From: Streptomyces griseus subsp. griseus
Lineage (GTDB): Bacteria > Actinomycetota > Actinomycetes > Streptomycetales > Streptomycetaceae
DNA: 64,000 bases
Assembly (NCBI RefSeq): GCF_000720255.1
Contig: NZ_JOJE01000034.1
Coordinates: 12,026 to 76,025 of the forward strand
Direction: 5' to 3'
Both the position numbers and the translations under genes were made by a program. Position 1 is the first letter of the stretch. Each line of letters opens with the position of its first letter. The notes beneath the pieces are model-generated. The model made no database searches. It saw only the letters and a list, made by a program, of their open reading frames with translations, and had not been told where the DNA came from. Shown piece after piece: positions 16,924-24,773 of the stretch.

Positions 16924-17533
16924 CGAGCAGACCTCGAAAGAGCTGCTCTTGGAGCTTCCTACTGGAAGACCCTCTTCCTGTACGAAGCGGGTAAAGCCGA
17001 ATGAACCGGACGCCGATTCCGTCACGCGGGAAGATCGCCGCGCCTGAACCGGGGTGAAACGGACATGCTCAAGCTGACAGGGGACACCACTCTCGGGCAC
17101 TATGAGAAACGACCTGCCTTCCATATGCGTGGACCGACCAAGCCCCTCGGGGCCGGCCGAGCCGGGTGTGCGGATGGGTTGGGTACGCCCCCTCCGTGAG
17201 GAGCGGGCGACGCCGATGGGTGGGGGAGATTTCTCCTCTCGTTTCGGTGGTGGTTGATCGCAGAAGCCCCTGTGGTGGGGGCCCTGCGGGCGGACTGCTG
17301 TCGATAGGTGTCCTTTCGGTTGGTACTGCCGCGGCTGTGGTGGCCGTGGTTAGTGCAGTGGCCCTGATGAGGGGCCGATTGGGAAATGTGCGGCTCGATG
17401 AGCCGCAGCTCAGGACCGGTGACAGCCGGGACCTGAGCGGCCGACGCGGGTGGTTAATCCGGTCGGTAGACGGGCCGCGCGAGGCCAGCGGGTGGTAAGT
17501 CCGCTCCTTGGCGCGCGCGGCCGATGACCTAGG
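16924..17533. other. Gene-free interval upstream of the rep operon
   Basis: About 600 bp with no gene I can support. The likely rep promoter lies here. At its left-reading edge is a perfect 16-bp palindrome (17523-17538, half GATGACCT) that touches the last codons of the neighbouring helix-turn-helix gene. An open frame at 17166-17498 has a hydrophobic middle but weak codon bias. Confidence 0.4.
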
Positions 17534-17833
17534 TCATCCCGACCCCCTTGATTCCGAGGCCGGCGTCGGCATGCCCTCATCCAGTTCCGCAGCTTGCGGG
17601 AACCGCTCGGCAAGCCGCTTGAGCAGGTGCATGTAGACCGCGCGGTGAGGACGACGCGGATGGGTCTGCCCCAACTCCCAACGAGCCACGGCGAGGCGCT
17701 TCACGCCCACAGCGTCCGCAACCTCCTGCTGGGTGAGGCCCGCAGCGAGACGCAGCTGCTGCCGCACGCGCGGCGGTGGCAAGACGTCATCGAGTAGGGC
17801 GTCCACCCGCTCCAAGGGGTTCGCGTCGGACAT
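17534..17833 (-). CDS. Stand-alone helix-turn-helix protein like the Tap N-terminus
   Basis: The 99-aa product contains an XRE-type HTH (AAGLTQQEVADAVGVKRLAV). It matches the N-terminal domain of Tap in order and detail: VDALL at the start, AAGL[TS]Q, W-E-x-G-[QR]-T, and KRLAERFP or EKLAERFP at the end. Tap uses the equivalent domain as part of telomere recognition. This protein stops there, so it could compete with Tap for DNA or regulate its promoter. Start ATG 17833. The upstream GNAT gene lies on the same strand. Confidence 0.7.
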   Translation of the reverse strand: MSDANPLERVDALLDDVLPPPRVRQQLRLAAGLTQQEVADAVGVKRLAVARWELGQTHPRRPHRAVYMHLLKRLAERFPQAAELDEGMPTPASESRGSG

Positions 17834-17976
17834 GGCCCAGCCTTTCAAGATCGATGATCTCCTGAAAGATACACGACGGGAGTGATCTTTGCCATCGCCG
17901 AACGATGCGCCGACAGTGTCGTGTTCAGACCGGACCCGCTTCGTCCTCCCGGCGCAGTGCACGAACCGTGTCGCCA

Positions 17977-18519
17977 TCACCAGCTCCACTCGTGGGCGAG
18001 GACGGAGAACAGCACGCTGTCGCGCCACTGCCCGTTGGTGAAGACGTGGTCCCGCAGCGCGCCTTCGCGGGTGAACCCAAGCTGCTGCACGACGGCGGTC
18101 GAGGCGATGTTGTCCGGGCCGATCGCTGTGGTGATCCGGTGGAGACCGAGGTCCTTGAACGCGTACGTGACCAGAGCGCGGGCCGCGTCCGTGGCGTAGC
18201 CGCGGCCCCACTCCTTCGCTGCGATGGCGTAGCCCAACTTCCCAGCCTGGACACCGCTGAGCCCGATCCGGGCGAACCCGATCACGCGGTCGTCGTCGCG
18301 CTTGGTCACCCCGAAGTAGAACTCCGTCCGCGGTTCCTGCCGGGCGCGCTCGAGCGTGCCCTCGATCATGGCGACGGCCTGGTCGCGGTCACGGCTGTCG
18401 AAGCTGAGCCACGTCGTGACCTTGTCGTCCCCGATGATCGCCAGGACGTCGTCGACGTCCTGCATGCAGAACTCCCGCAGCACGACGGTGCTGCCGGTGA
18501 CGCGGATCGGATACGGCAA
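17977..18519 (-). CDS. GNAT-family N-acetyltransferase
   Basis: The 180-aa product has the GNAT fold pattern of the RimJ/RimL type: VLREFCMQDVDDVLAII at the start, EFYFGVTKRDDDRVIGFARIG, and the acetyl-CoA loop region EWGRGYATDAARALVTYAF, followed by GLHRITTAI and NIASTAVVQQLGF. I start at TTG 18519, which has AGGAG 5 nt upstream; the longer open frame lacks GNAT similarity. It follows the XRE-TPR gene by 8 bp, so the two are co-transcribed. Substrate unknown. Confidence 0.8.
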   Translation of the reverse strand: MPYPIRVTGSTVVLREFCMQDVDDVLAIIGDDKVTTWLSFDSRDRDQAVAMIEGTLERARQEPRTEFYFGVTKRDDDRVIGFARIGLSGVQAGKLGYAIAAKEWGRGYATDAARALVTYAFKDLGLHRITTAIGPDNIASTAVVQQLGFTREGALRDHVFTNGQWRDSVLFSVLAHEWSW

Positions 18520-18527
18520 CGGAACTC

Positions 18528-19850
18528 CTAACGGGGCAGAGACTTCAGAGGCGTACGGGTGAAGACCTCGATCTGCTCCTGCAGATCGGCGCCGGCATCG
18601 GCGAGCGGCGAGTCCCGCAGCGCGCGGTGCACCCGCTGCGTGCAGGTGATGATCCCGTTGATGCGCTGCTCGGGAACGAGCCCGAGGACCGGTGCAACGG
18701 CCTCTTCGGCGCCTTCCAGCTCGCCAGCCTGGATGCGCGCGATGGCCAAAGCGCTGTGGGAGCCGGCCTGATCGCCGAAGGCCCACTCCGGAGACGAGTT
18801 GTCCGCGTAGGCCTCCACGGCCCGCGTGGCGTAGTCGCCTGCGGCTTCAGCCTGCGACGGCAGCCACGACAGGGCTTCCGCCGCGTAGTAGATCTGCCGG
18901 GTACGGCCGAAGCTGCACAGGCCACCGAGCTCGTCGACCTCGTCCTCCTGGACGAGGTCCCACGCGCTCTCCGCTCGCTCGATGGCGGCCCGTGCCGCGT
19001 TCGCGTTGCCGAGGGCCGCCCAGGCGCGGGCCTCGTTCATCGGCAGCCACACGCTGGAGGTGTTGGTCGCGGCGAATTCGGCGCCGGACTGGGCGTACTT
19101 GACGGACTCTCGCGTGCGGCCAGCCCAGTACGAGACCAGGGACTGGATGCCGCGGATCCACGCACGCAGGCCGTTGTGGTCGGCGTTGTCCGCGCAGACG
19201 AACGCCGTCCGCGCCTGGGTCAGGGCCGCGTGCGGGTCGGCGAGGTCGTGCGAGGCCTTCGCGAGCAGTCCCCCGGTGACCCCGGCGAGGAAGTACAGCT
19301 GGCGCGCCTGAGAGGGGCGGCGCTGCTGTTCCAGCAGGGTGAAGACCGTGTCCTGCGTCGTGATCAGATCGGGCAGCAGCTCCGACAGGGGCATCTGCGG
19401 GTAGTCCGTCGCCAGACGCTGGACGTCCGCGTGTACCTGCTCCATGACGTCGGATGTCAGCTCCGTCTGACCTGCTGCAAGGGCGAAACTCTTAGCGCGT
19501 CGTGCTGCCATTTCAATCAACTCCCGGTCCGCAGTCGGCTGCCCTGTGGCCAGGACCAGCCCCGTGGATTCGTCCACCGCCGGTAAGGCTTCGCCGCCCC
19601 AAGGGGCGAGAAGCGCATCGATCGGCTTGCCGAACATCTGTTGCAGAACACGGCGCATGACTGGGGTGGTGCTGGCCCGCTCTCCACTGGCCAGCCGCCG
19701 CAGGTGCCGAGTGCTGAGGGTGACGTCCTCACCCAGCTCATCGGCGAGACGCCCGAAGTCACGGACGATCTCTTCATATGTGCGCGGCTGCTGGCGCAGC
19801 AGGAACTCCAACGTGGTGCGTGGATCCCCCTTGCGTGCGTTGCCGGCCAC
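18528..19850 (-). CDS. XRE-type regulator with TPR-like repeats
   Basis: The 440-aa product begins with a helix-turn-helix (about residues 42-75, LSTRHLRRLASGERASTTPV). It continues with Ala-rich helical pairs characteristic of Streptomyces TPR regulators (ARQLYFLAGVTGGLLAKASHDL, ARAWAALGNANAARAAIERA). Such proteins respond to small signals or peptides. It heads the operon with the GNAT gene and is divergent from the small membrane gene at 20072, with 220 bp between them for control. Confidence 0.75.
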   Translation of the reverse strand: MAGNARKGDPRTTLEFLLRQQPRTYEEIVRDFGRLADELGEDVTLSTRHLRRLASGERASTTPVMRRVLQQMFGKPIDALLAPWGGEALPAVDESTGLVLATGQPTADRELIEMAARRAKSFALAAGQTELTSDVMEQVHADVQRLATDYPQMPLSELLPDLITTQDTVFTLLEQQRRPSQARQLYFLAGVTGGLLAKASHDLADPHAALTQARTAFVCADNADHNGLRAWIRGIQSLVSYWAGRTRESVKYAQSGAEFAATNTSSVWLPMNEARAWAALGNANAARAAIERAESAWDLVQEDEVDELGGLCSFGRTRQIYYAAEALSWLPSQAEAAGDYATRAVEAYADNSSPEWAFGDQAGSHSALAIARIQAGELEGAEEAVAPVLGLVPEQRINGIITCTQRVHRALRDSPLADAGADLQEQIEVFTRTPLKSLPR

Positions 19851-20071
19851 CAGTCCTCCCGAGTCACGAATACGTGCTCTGCAGCGCCAGTGTCGTGCCG
19901 CGACGACGGCTAGTCAGCAGAGCGAGAGCCCTGGTCCGCCAGCGGTCCTCTTCATGTCCCGGACTGGTCCGGTACGGGGCCGCTGCCGGACCTCGTTTGG
20001 TCATGCTCCCCCATCAGACGGTTGTGATCAGCAAATTCATGCGATCCAGCGGCGAGTTGAGGAGGGACACC

Positions 20072-20356
20072 ATGACCGACGATCGGCATCTGGTGACCGA
20101 CGCGCACGGCCGCTCCACTGACCTCACATCCAACGCTCCCGTCATCGGCTGCCGTTGCGGTGAGCGCGCACCGCTGCCGAGGACACGGCACTGGGCCCGA
20201 GCCGCCGTGGCCATCACGGCGATCCTGACCGTTGGCCTGGTCGTCTCGGTCCTGCTCCTGGTGGTCCGGGACATCGTCACCACCGTGGCCGGCACCGGCG
20301 TTACCGGGTTGATTCTGAAGGCCCTGCTGGCGCCCTCCAACAGGAGGGACCGGTGA
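20072..20356 (+). CDS. Small membrane protein
   Basis: The 94-aa product has a cytosolic N-terminus with CRCG and a long hydrophobic segment (about residues 46-70, AVAITAILTVGLVVSVLLLV) followed by a second weakly hydrophobic stretch. A GGAGGG site lies 6 nt before ATG 20072. Function unknown. It is divergent from the XRE-TPR gene and converges on the 108-aa gene. Confidence 0.6.
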   Translation: MTDDRHLVTDAHGRSTDLTSNAPVIGCRCGERAPLPRTRHWARAAVAITAILTVGLVVSVLLLVVRDIVTTVAGTGVTGLILKALLAPSNRRDR

Positions 20357-20399
20357 GCGCCATGGTGGAAACGACGATGCCGTGGGCATCAGGACCAGC

Positions 20400-20726
20400 T
20401 CATTTGTTTGCCGCGAGTCGGGCCTGGACGATGTACGCGTACGCGGCCCCCAAGGCTCCGTACTGTGCACCGCCTTCAGTGACGAGGGCTGCGTCAGCCG
20501 CGTCGGCCGCGTTCTTGAGCTGGCGAGCGACGGCGTCCGGCACAGTTGGTGCCTCCGCGAACTCCTGCAGCCGCATGACCATTACGTCCAGCGCAGCATC
20601 CCTGGACACGCCGGCGGGGGGCCCTTCCGAGCTCACGAGGGCGGGGATCCAGCCGTTGTCAGCGTCGAGCGCGCTGCGGAGCTCTTCCACCAGCTCTTCG
20701 CTGGTCAGGCGCTTTCCGGCGTTCAT
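20400..20726 (-). CDS. Conserved small protein downstream of the UTRA gene
   Basis: The 108-aa product is acidic and helical, with no recognised domain. I start at ATG 20726; the region upstream holds a very strong hairpin. It lies downstream of the two UTRA-domain genes on the same strand and is cut off from them by that hairpin, so its expression may be attenuated or independent. Confidence 0.55.
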   Translation of the reverse strand: MNAGKRLTSEELVEELRSALDADNGWIPALVSSEGPPAGVSRDAALDVMVMRLQEFAEAPTVPDAVARQLKNAADAADAALVTEGGAQYGALGAAYAYIVQARLAANK

Positions 20727-20765
20727 GTTGGGCTCAGTCTCCAGGAGTTCAGAAGGAGGGGGCCG

Positions 20766-20796
20766 GTCGGTGCCCTGCCCAGGGCAGGGCACCGAC
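20766..20796 (-). terminator. Very strong hairpin between the UTRA and 108-aa genes
   Basis: GTCGGTGCCCTGCCC and its exact complement flank a single A (15-bp arms). It lies 15 bp after the UTRA-only gene and before the 108-aa gene. Confidence 0.75.
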
Positions 20797-20811
20797 TCGT
20801 GCCGCACGGAC

Positions 20812-21372
20812 TCAGGCGAGCGGAACGGAGAACCGCAGCGTCCAGCCCTTCGCAAGCACGTGCTGGGTCACCTCAACCACTCGCCCGTCGGCCGTGCGAC
20901 CGATGTGGTTGATGGTCAGCACGTCCGAACCCTCCGGCAGACCGAGGCGCGCAGCCTCGTCCGCGGTGGCCGGGCGCAGCGCGATGTCCTCGGTAGCGGT
21001 GTCGCCCTGGTCGAAGCCCGCCTCCTTCATCCGGCTGATGATGCCGCCCACGCCGGTGTCCACCTGCTCGACACCGGCGGCCTCAGCGACATCGACCGGG
21101 ATGTACGTGGTGGCGAGCTGCACCAGGCGGTCGCCGTCGAACATCTCGCGAGCGCGAACGACGACCTCGCCACTGGCGCCCAGCAGCTCGGCAACGTCGC
21201 CCGGGGCCGCCGCACGGCTGACGGAGACCTCGGAACGAGGCGCCAGTCCGGTGCGCTGCAGCTCAGCGTCGAACGCACCGCGTGCACCGTTCTCCTCACG
21301 CTGAGCGGTGGTGTACCGGGTGCGGGCGTCGCGCACGATCGTGCCGGTCTCGGTGATCTCGTTGCTGGCCAT
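20812..21372 (-). CDS. UTRA-domain protein lacking a DNA-binding domain
   Basis: The 186-aa product aligns with the C-terminal ligand-binding half of the neighbouring GntR regulator: RTRYTTAQRE versus TTRYLAAIRE, GAFDAEL versus GAFQAEL, and VTQHVL versus EICLHVL. It has no winged helix. It starts at ATG 21372 with GGAG upstream. UTRA domains bind effectors and dimerise. A head-less copy next to a complete one could form mixed dimers and weaken repression. Confidence 0.75.
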   Translation of the reverse strand: MASNEITETGTIVRDARTRYTTAQREENGARGAFDAELQRTGLAPRSEVSVSRAAAPGDVAELLGASGEVVVRAREMFDGDRLVQLATTYIPVDVAEAAGVEQVDTGVGGIISRMKEAGFDQGDTATEDIALRPATADEAARLGLPEGSDVLTINHIGRTADGRVVEVTQHVLAKGWTLRFSVPLA

Positions 21373-21453
21373 GTGGTTCAAGCTCCTAGCTGTTGTGGTC
21401 AATGGGTATTCGGTCCGCCCCAGCTCGGGGAGCGGGACGGGGGGTCCTACAGG

Positions 21454-22320
21454 TCACCCGGGTTCCGGGCTGTCGATGGGCCACTCGTACGCGAGCGCCC
21501 ATTTGTTTCGCGGCAGTACGTGCAGGCAGATCTCCACCACGCGGTGTTCGGAGGTCAGGCCTTTGTGCGTGATCTCCAGGACGGACTGGTCGGCAGGAAT
21601 CCCGAGTGCCTTGGCCTCGTCCGAGGACGGTGCCCTGACCTCGACTTCCTCGCGAAGGCGAACCTGCTTGAAGCCCGCTTCGGCCAGCCTCGACTTGCTG
21701 CCCCCAGTGCCCGTCTCCAGGTCTGCAAGGACAGGGCAGGCGTCGACGACGTCGGGCGGGAACCAGCTTGTCGCGACCTGGATGACTTCGGCCGCATCCT
21801 CGTTGCCGGGCTGGCACGCGGACATGATCCGCGCGCGCTTCAGGGTCTTGGCGCGGTGGTGCATGCCGAATATCTCCGCCACCTTCTTGGGCGGCACGTC
21901 ACGGTCGATGACCACCTGGTTCTTGAGGCTGAGGCCTCGAGCCTTCAGCTCCGCCTGGAAGGCTCCGGCGGCGCCGCCGGCTTCGCGAATCGCGGCCAGG
22001 TAGCGCGTGGTTCGGTCGGAGAGGAGCTTCCCGACCACCAGCGAAACGAAGGTGCCCTTCCCGCGGCGCGAGAACACCAGGCCCTCGCCCTCCAGCAGCC
22101 CGTAGACATCACGGGCGGTCTGGTAGGCGATGCCGTGATCCTTCTGGAGCTGGGGGACGCCAGGCAGGCGGGACCCCGGCGGCAGCGCGCCGCGCTCGAT
22201 CTTGTCCCGGATGTCGGCGGCGATCCGCTCAACCTTCCCGGGCTCCTTCTTGGGCACCAGTTGCCTGTCCTTCCCCTTCGTGGCCGGCCAGCTGATCTCG
22301 CTGCCCGACGCGCACAGCAT
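21454..22320 (-). CDS. GntR/HutC-family repressor with UTRA domain
   Basis: The 288-aa product has a GntR winged helix at about residues 28-95 (AADIRDKIERGALPPGSRLP... then GIAYQTARDVYGLLEGEGL) and a UTRA domain behind it. This is the architecture of Kor-type repressors that silence tra genes in Streptomyces plasmids and integrative elements. The start is uncertain: ATG 22320 has no good ribosome-binding site, and a GTG about 25 codons in is possible. Inverted TGTCTAG/CTAGACA elements lie directly upstream. It is divergent from the transfer operon that begins at 22574. Confidence 0.8.
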   Translation of the reverse strand: MLCASGSEISWPATKGKDRQLVPKKEPGKVERIAADIRDKIERGALPPGSRLPGVPQLQKDHGIAYQTARDVYGLLEGEGLVFSRRGKGTFVSLVVGKLLSDRTTRYLAAIREAGGAAGAFQAELKARGLSLKNQVVIDRDVPPKKVAEIFGMHHRAKTLKRARIMSACQPGNEDAAEVIQVATSWFPPDVVDACPVLADLETGTGGSKSRLAEAGFKQVRLREEVEVRAPSSDEAKALGIPADQSVLEITHKGLTSEHRVVEICLHVLPRNKWALAYEWPIDSPEPG

Positions 22321-22324
22321 GACA

Positions 22325-22422
22325 TGTCTAGTTGTCTCTCGAAAGTCGGAACACTCGGCGCATGTTTTCCTCCCCATGAAAGCGCAGGTCAAGCCACATT
22401 CAGAACATTGGTTAGCTAGACA
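22325..22422. promoter_or_regulatory. Candidate operator between repressor and tra operon
   Basis: TGTCTAG at 22325-22331 and its complement CTAGACA at 22416-22422 flank the presumed promoter region between the GntR gene and the transfer operon. TAGACA-type half-sites are typical of GntR/HutC repressors, so autorepression plus control of tra is plausible. Confidence 0.4.
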
Positions 22423-22573
22423 GGTTGACACCCGCTGGATAGCGGCGTTGTAATCGAGGTGCTCCAGCGGCGGTGAGTAGCCGAACGCAAGGAGTAGCCA
22501 CCCCGTCATGCCATGGCGCTGCTTGGCATGCCCGAACGCTCCGAGCCCGCCCCACCGAAGGGAGCACCACCCC

Positions 22574-22972
22574 ATGAACGTCACCAGCCGCCCCGCCGCC
22601 AGCCTCGCCACCGAGGACTTCGACATGGAGACCCAGGAGCTGCTGGACGCGATCGAGGTGGAGCTGCCGGAGTTCGGCGACGTCGACCTGGACGTCGCGT
22701 TCGGAACGCCGCTGGAGATGCACGAGTTCGTGACCCCGGACGAGCTGGCCCGCTGGGACGCCGCCTCCAGCCTCAAGAAGGGCCGGAAGGCCGCGCAGGA
22801 CCAGGTCGCCCACGACTTCGCGGCGCGCAGGGCCGCAGCCGAGGACATCCTCGCGACGGACCCCTCGATCACCGAGCTGGTCCGCGAGCGCCTGGTCGAC
22901 GCGCTCATCCCCTACGCCGCGCAGCTGCGCATCGCGCCGCCGGCCGCCGCGCTTCTGCCCGTCGCGGCCTAG
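22574..22972 (+). CDS. First gene of the transfer operon, unknown function
   Basis: The 132-aa product is acidic and helical with a Val/Asp-rich segment (ELPEFGDVDLDVAFGTPLEM) and no recognised domain. ATG 22574 is chosen; a GGGAG lies 9 nt upstream. A terminator-like hairpin follows within 5 bp. It is the first rightward gene after the repressor, so it is probably the most directly controlled one. Confidence 0.6.
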   Translation: MNVTSRPAASLATEDFDMETQELLDAIEVELPEFGDVDLDVAFGTPLEMHEFVTPDELARWDAASSLKKGRKAAQDQVAHDFAARRAAAEDILATDPSITELVRERLVDALIPYAAQLRIAPPAAALLPVAA

Positions 22973-22976
22973 CTCC

Positions 22977-23000
22977 AGCCGGGTCCTCACGGACCCGGCT
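22977..23000 (+). terminator. Hairpin after the first tra-operon gene
   Basis: AGCCGGGTCC and GGACCCGGCT form a perfect 10-bp stem around TCAC, 4 bp after the stop codon. It separates the first gene from the structured RNA region. Confidence 0.6.
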
Positions 23001-23165
23001 CCCCCACCCGGAACCGCCCACGAGGGCGGCGCCGGATGAGGGAGCCGGACTCGGATCCCGACAGCACCAGACGCCCAAGGTGAGGCCCGCCATCGCGGTG
23101 GGTGGATCTGCGGAGTGGCCGTTCCTTCTCAACTCCACATCGAACATCCGGCGCTACGACTAGCC

Positions 23166-23441
23166 GGCACCTCCGAGCAAGAGATCTGCGGAGGGGTGCC
23201 ACCAGGTGAGTCCTCTGGTTGAACCGGCCCAGTCCGCAGGGGATGCGGACCGCCAGCCCGCAGGCGAGATGCGGGACAGGCAACAGCGACAAGCCAGCCC
23301 TGCCGCGCAGACAGCTTCCGAAGCACCTTTTCCCTTGCCGCCCTCGGGCGGACAAGCGATCCGAACGCGCGGTGAGAAAGGGCGAAGATCGCGGGCCCCG
23401 TGGGAAGTAGCACGACCGGTTCGAGTCCGGTCCGGGGCACT
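23166..23441 (+). ncRNA. Structured RNA candidate with tRNA-like 3' end
   Basis: This gene-free stretch is packed with hairpins: GGCACCTCCG/CGGAGGGGTGCC (23166-23200), ACCAG/CTGGT (23201-23219), GTCCGCA/TGCGGAC (23232-23250), CCCGCA/TGCGGG (23257-23275) and CCGCCC/GGGCGG (23338-23351). It ends in a T-arm-like stem-loop (ACCGG-TTCGAGT-CCGGT, 23415-23431) closed by an acceptor-like pairing of GCCCCG (23395) with CGGGGC (23433). No D or anticodon arm can be drawn, so it is not an ordinary tRNA. A terminator follows at 23491. The strand is inferred from the T-loop and the operon direction. Confidence 0.5.
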
Positions 23442-23490
23442 GCGGCCATGCGCCGCTCGGAGCAGGGCATCCCGCCCGCCCGAAACGACG

Positions 23491-23525
23491 ACAACCCCCA
23501 AGGGATGAGGCCCCACGGGGGTTGT
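23491..23525 (+). terminator. Terminator after the structured RNA candidate
   Basis: ACAACCCCC and GGGGGTTGT form a 9-bp stem around a 17-nt loop with a further internal GGG/CCC pairing. It lies between the tRNA-like element and the next small genes. Confidence 0.6.
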
Positions 23526-23548
23526 CCAGGACCTTGCTGGAGGCCCTG

Positions 23549-23638
23549 ATGCTCATCAGCATCGCACGCCCGATCGGCAACACCGACTCCGACCCGGACA
23601 TGGACGAGGCCCTGCGCCGCGCCCGAGGCGGGAAGTGA
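23549..23638 (+). CDS. 29-aa peptide coupled to the DUF5999 gene
   Basis: ATG 23549 has GGAGG 5 nt upstream, and the stop TGA overlaps the GTG of the next gene (GTGA). The product is acidic in its middle (NTDSDPDMDEA). It may be a short leader whose translation drives the downstream gene, or a real micro-protein. Confidence 0.4.
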   Translation: MLISIARPIGNTDSDPDMDEALRRARGGK

Positions 23639-23838
23639 TCGCCGTGAACTGCCGCCACCAGACCCCGTGTCCGCCGGCGAACAGCTCGGACCGCGAGGCC
23701 GCGCACATCGTCTCCCATCACCCCGAGCAGGGCTGGTCGCTGCTGTGTAACGGCGTCCTGGTCTTCGACGACACCGGCGAGCTGCTGCCGGACGGCAGCG
23801 TCATCGCCCCGCACCGGCCGCTCGCTATCGCGGCCTGA
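23635..23838 (+). CDS. DUF5999-family small protein
   Basis: The 67-aa product shows the family pattern CRHQTPCP, DREAA, HPEQGWSLLCNGV and DDTGELLPDG. Its role is unknown, but it recurs in Streptomyces conjugative elements next to tra genes. The start is GTG 23635, overlapping the preceding micro-gene; GTG 23644 is possible. Confidence 0.7.
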   Translation: MIAVNCRHQTPCPPANSSDREAAHIVSHHPEQGWSLLCNGVLVFDDTGELLPDGSVIAPHRPLAIAA

Positions 23839-23984
23839 ACCCCCGGCGTTGCCCAGTCGCCACCGGCCCGCCCTGCGGCCCGGTGGCGGTGGAGAGCGAC
23901 GGAAGTTCCCTTCCCCGCTCGTTCGGCCCTCCCCGCGATGGCTGAGGAGCACATCCCCAACTCCCCTGTCCCCAGGAGGACTCA

Positions 23985-24197
23985 ATGATCACCATCCCCG
24001 TCGCGCTGCTCTCCGGCGGCGCGGTCTGGCTGCTGTGGAAGGCGGACCTGGCGATGGGCGCCGTGATCGCGGCGCTGATCTGCGGCTACGCCCTGGCCAC
24101 GTCCCCGATCGCCGGGGCGATCAACGGCATCGGCTCCGGCATCGCCACGGCGGTGCAGAACGCCGGCGACAACAGCCAGGCCAGCAGCAGCCGGTGA
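23985..24197 (+). CDS. Small Spd-like membrane protein
   Basis: The 70-aa product has two hydrophobic segments (about residues 4-18 and 24-45) and a polar Ser-rich tail. GGAGG lies 8 nt before ATG 23985. Its position just upstream of traB matches small spread proteins of Streptomyces plasmids, which affect spreading of the plasmid along the mycelium. Confidence 0.6.
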   Translation: MITIPVALLSGGAVWLLWKADLAMGAVIAALICGYALATSPIAGAINGIGSGIATAVQNAGDNSQASSSR

Positions 24198-24305
24198 ACC
24201 TGCCGTCTGCCCGTGGCTCCGGGCCCCGGTCCGGAACCGCGGGGAGGTGACAGAGCCCCCGCCCGCACAACCCCCTGATCCCTCTCCGGAAGGACTCCCA
24301 CCCAC

Positions 24306-24773
24306 ATGAGCGACGACACCGGTAGCTCCGAGGTCAAGGTCGGCTCGGACCTCCACAAGATGATCCAGCAGCTCGAGAAGATCGAGTTCAAGACCGACCG
24401 CGACCTCTACAACTACGCGAAGCTCCTGCGCGCGATCGGCTTCGAGTTGTACACGCGCGTGGCGTTCGACGCCGACATGATCACCGCGATCCTCAGCCAG
24501 TACAAGGGCAAGTGGTACACGTTCGGCCTCCAGTCCAAGATCCGCGCGAAGCTGGTCGGCGCCCACCTCAAGGCGGGTGCGTCGGCGGCGAAGGTGCTCG
24601 GACTGGCGGGCGTGAAAATGTACGCGAGCTTCGTCAAACACTTCATCCGGCCCGAGCAGGAAGCCGAGGCCGAGGCCCGCAAGGGCAAGGGCTCGAAGAA
24701 GCCCGGGTTCTCCATCGGTGACAAGCCGTCTGACACCGCCGGGAAGCCCGGCGAAGCAGGAAGGGCCGCCTAA
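24306..24773 (+). CDS. Conserved protein immediately upstream of traB
   Basis: The 155-aa product is helical with a basic Gly/Lys-rich C-terminus (ARKGKGSKKPGF) and no known domain. Its TAA is followed directly by the traB ATG, so the two are translated as a unit. The context suggests a partner of the translocase. Confidence 0.65.
   Translation: MSDDTGSSEVKVGSDLHKMIQQLEKIEFKTDRDLYNYAKLLRAIGFELYTRVAFDADMITAILSQYKGKWYTFGLQSKIRAKLVGAHLKAGASAAKVLGLAGVKMYASFVKHFIRPEQEAEAEARKGKGSKKPGFSIGDKPSDTAGKPGEAGRAA

Noticed and set aside
17166..17498. 110-codon plus-strand frame with a hydrophobic middle
   Set aside because: Third-position GC is low compared with real genes here and no good ribosome-binding site is present; left as non-coding.
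23395..23441. Functional tRNA gene
   Set aside because: Only a T-arm and a partial acceptor pairing can be drawn; D and anticodon arms are absent.
23129..23494. 121-codon minus-strand frame over the structured RNA
   Set aside because: The RTGLEPV-type translation is a usual artefact of reading a tRNA-like T-arm backwards; no coding signal.
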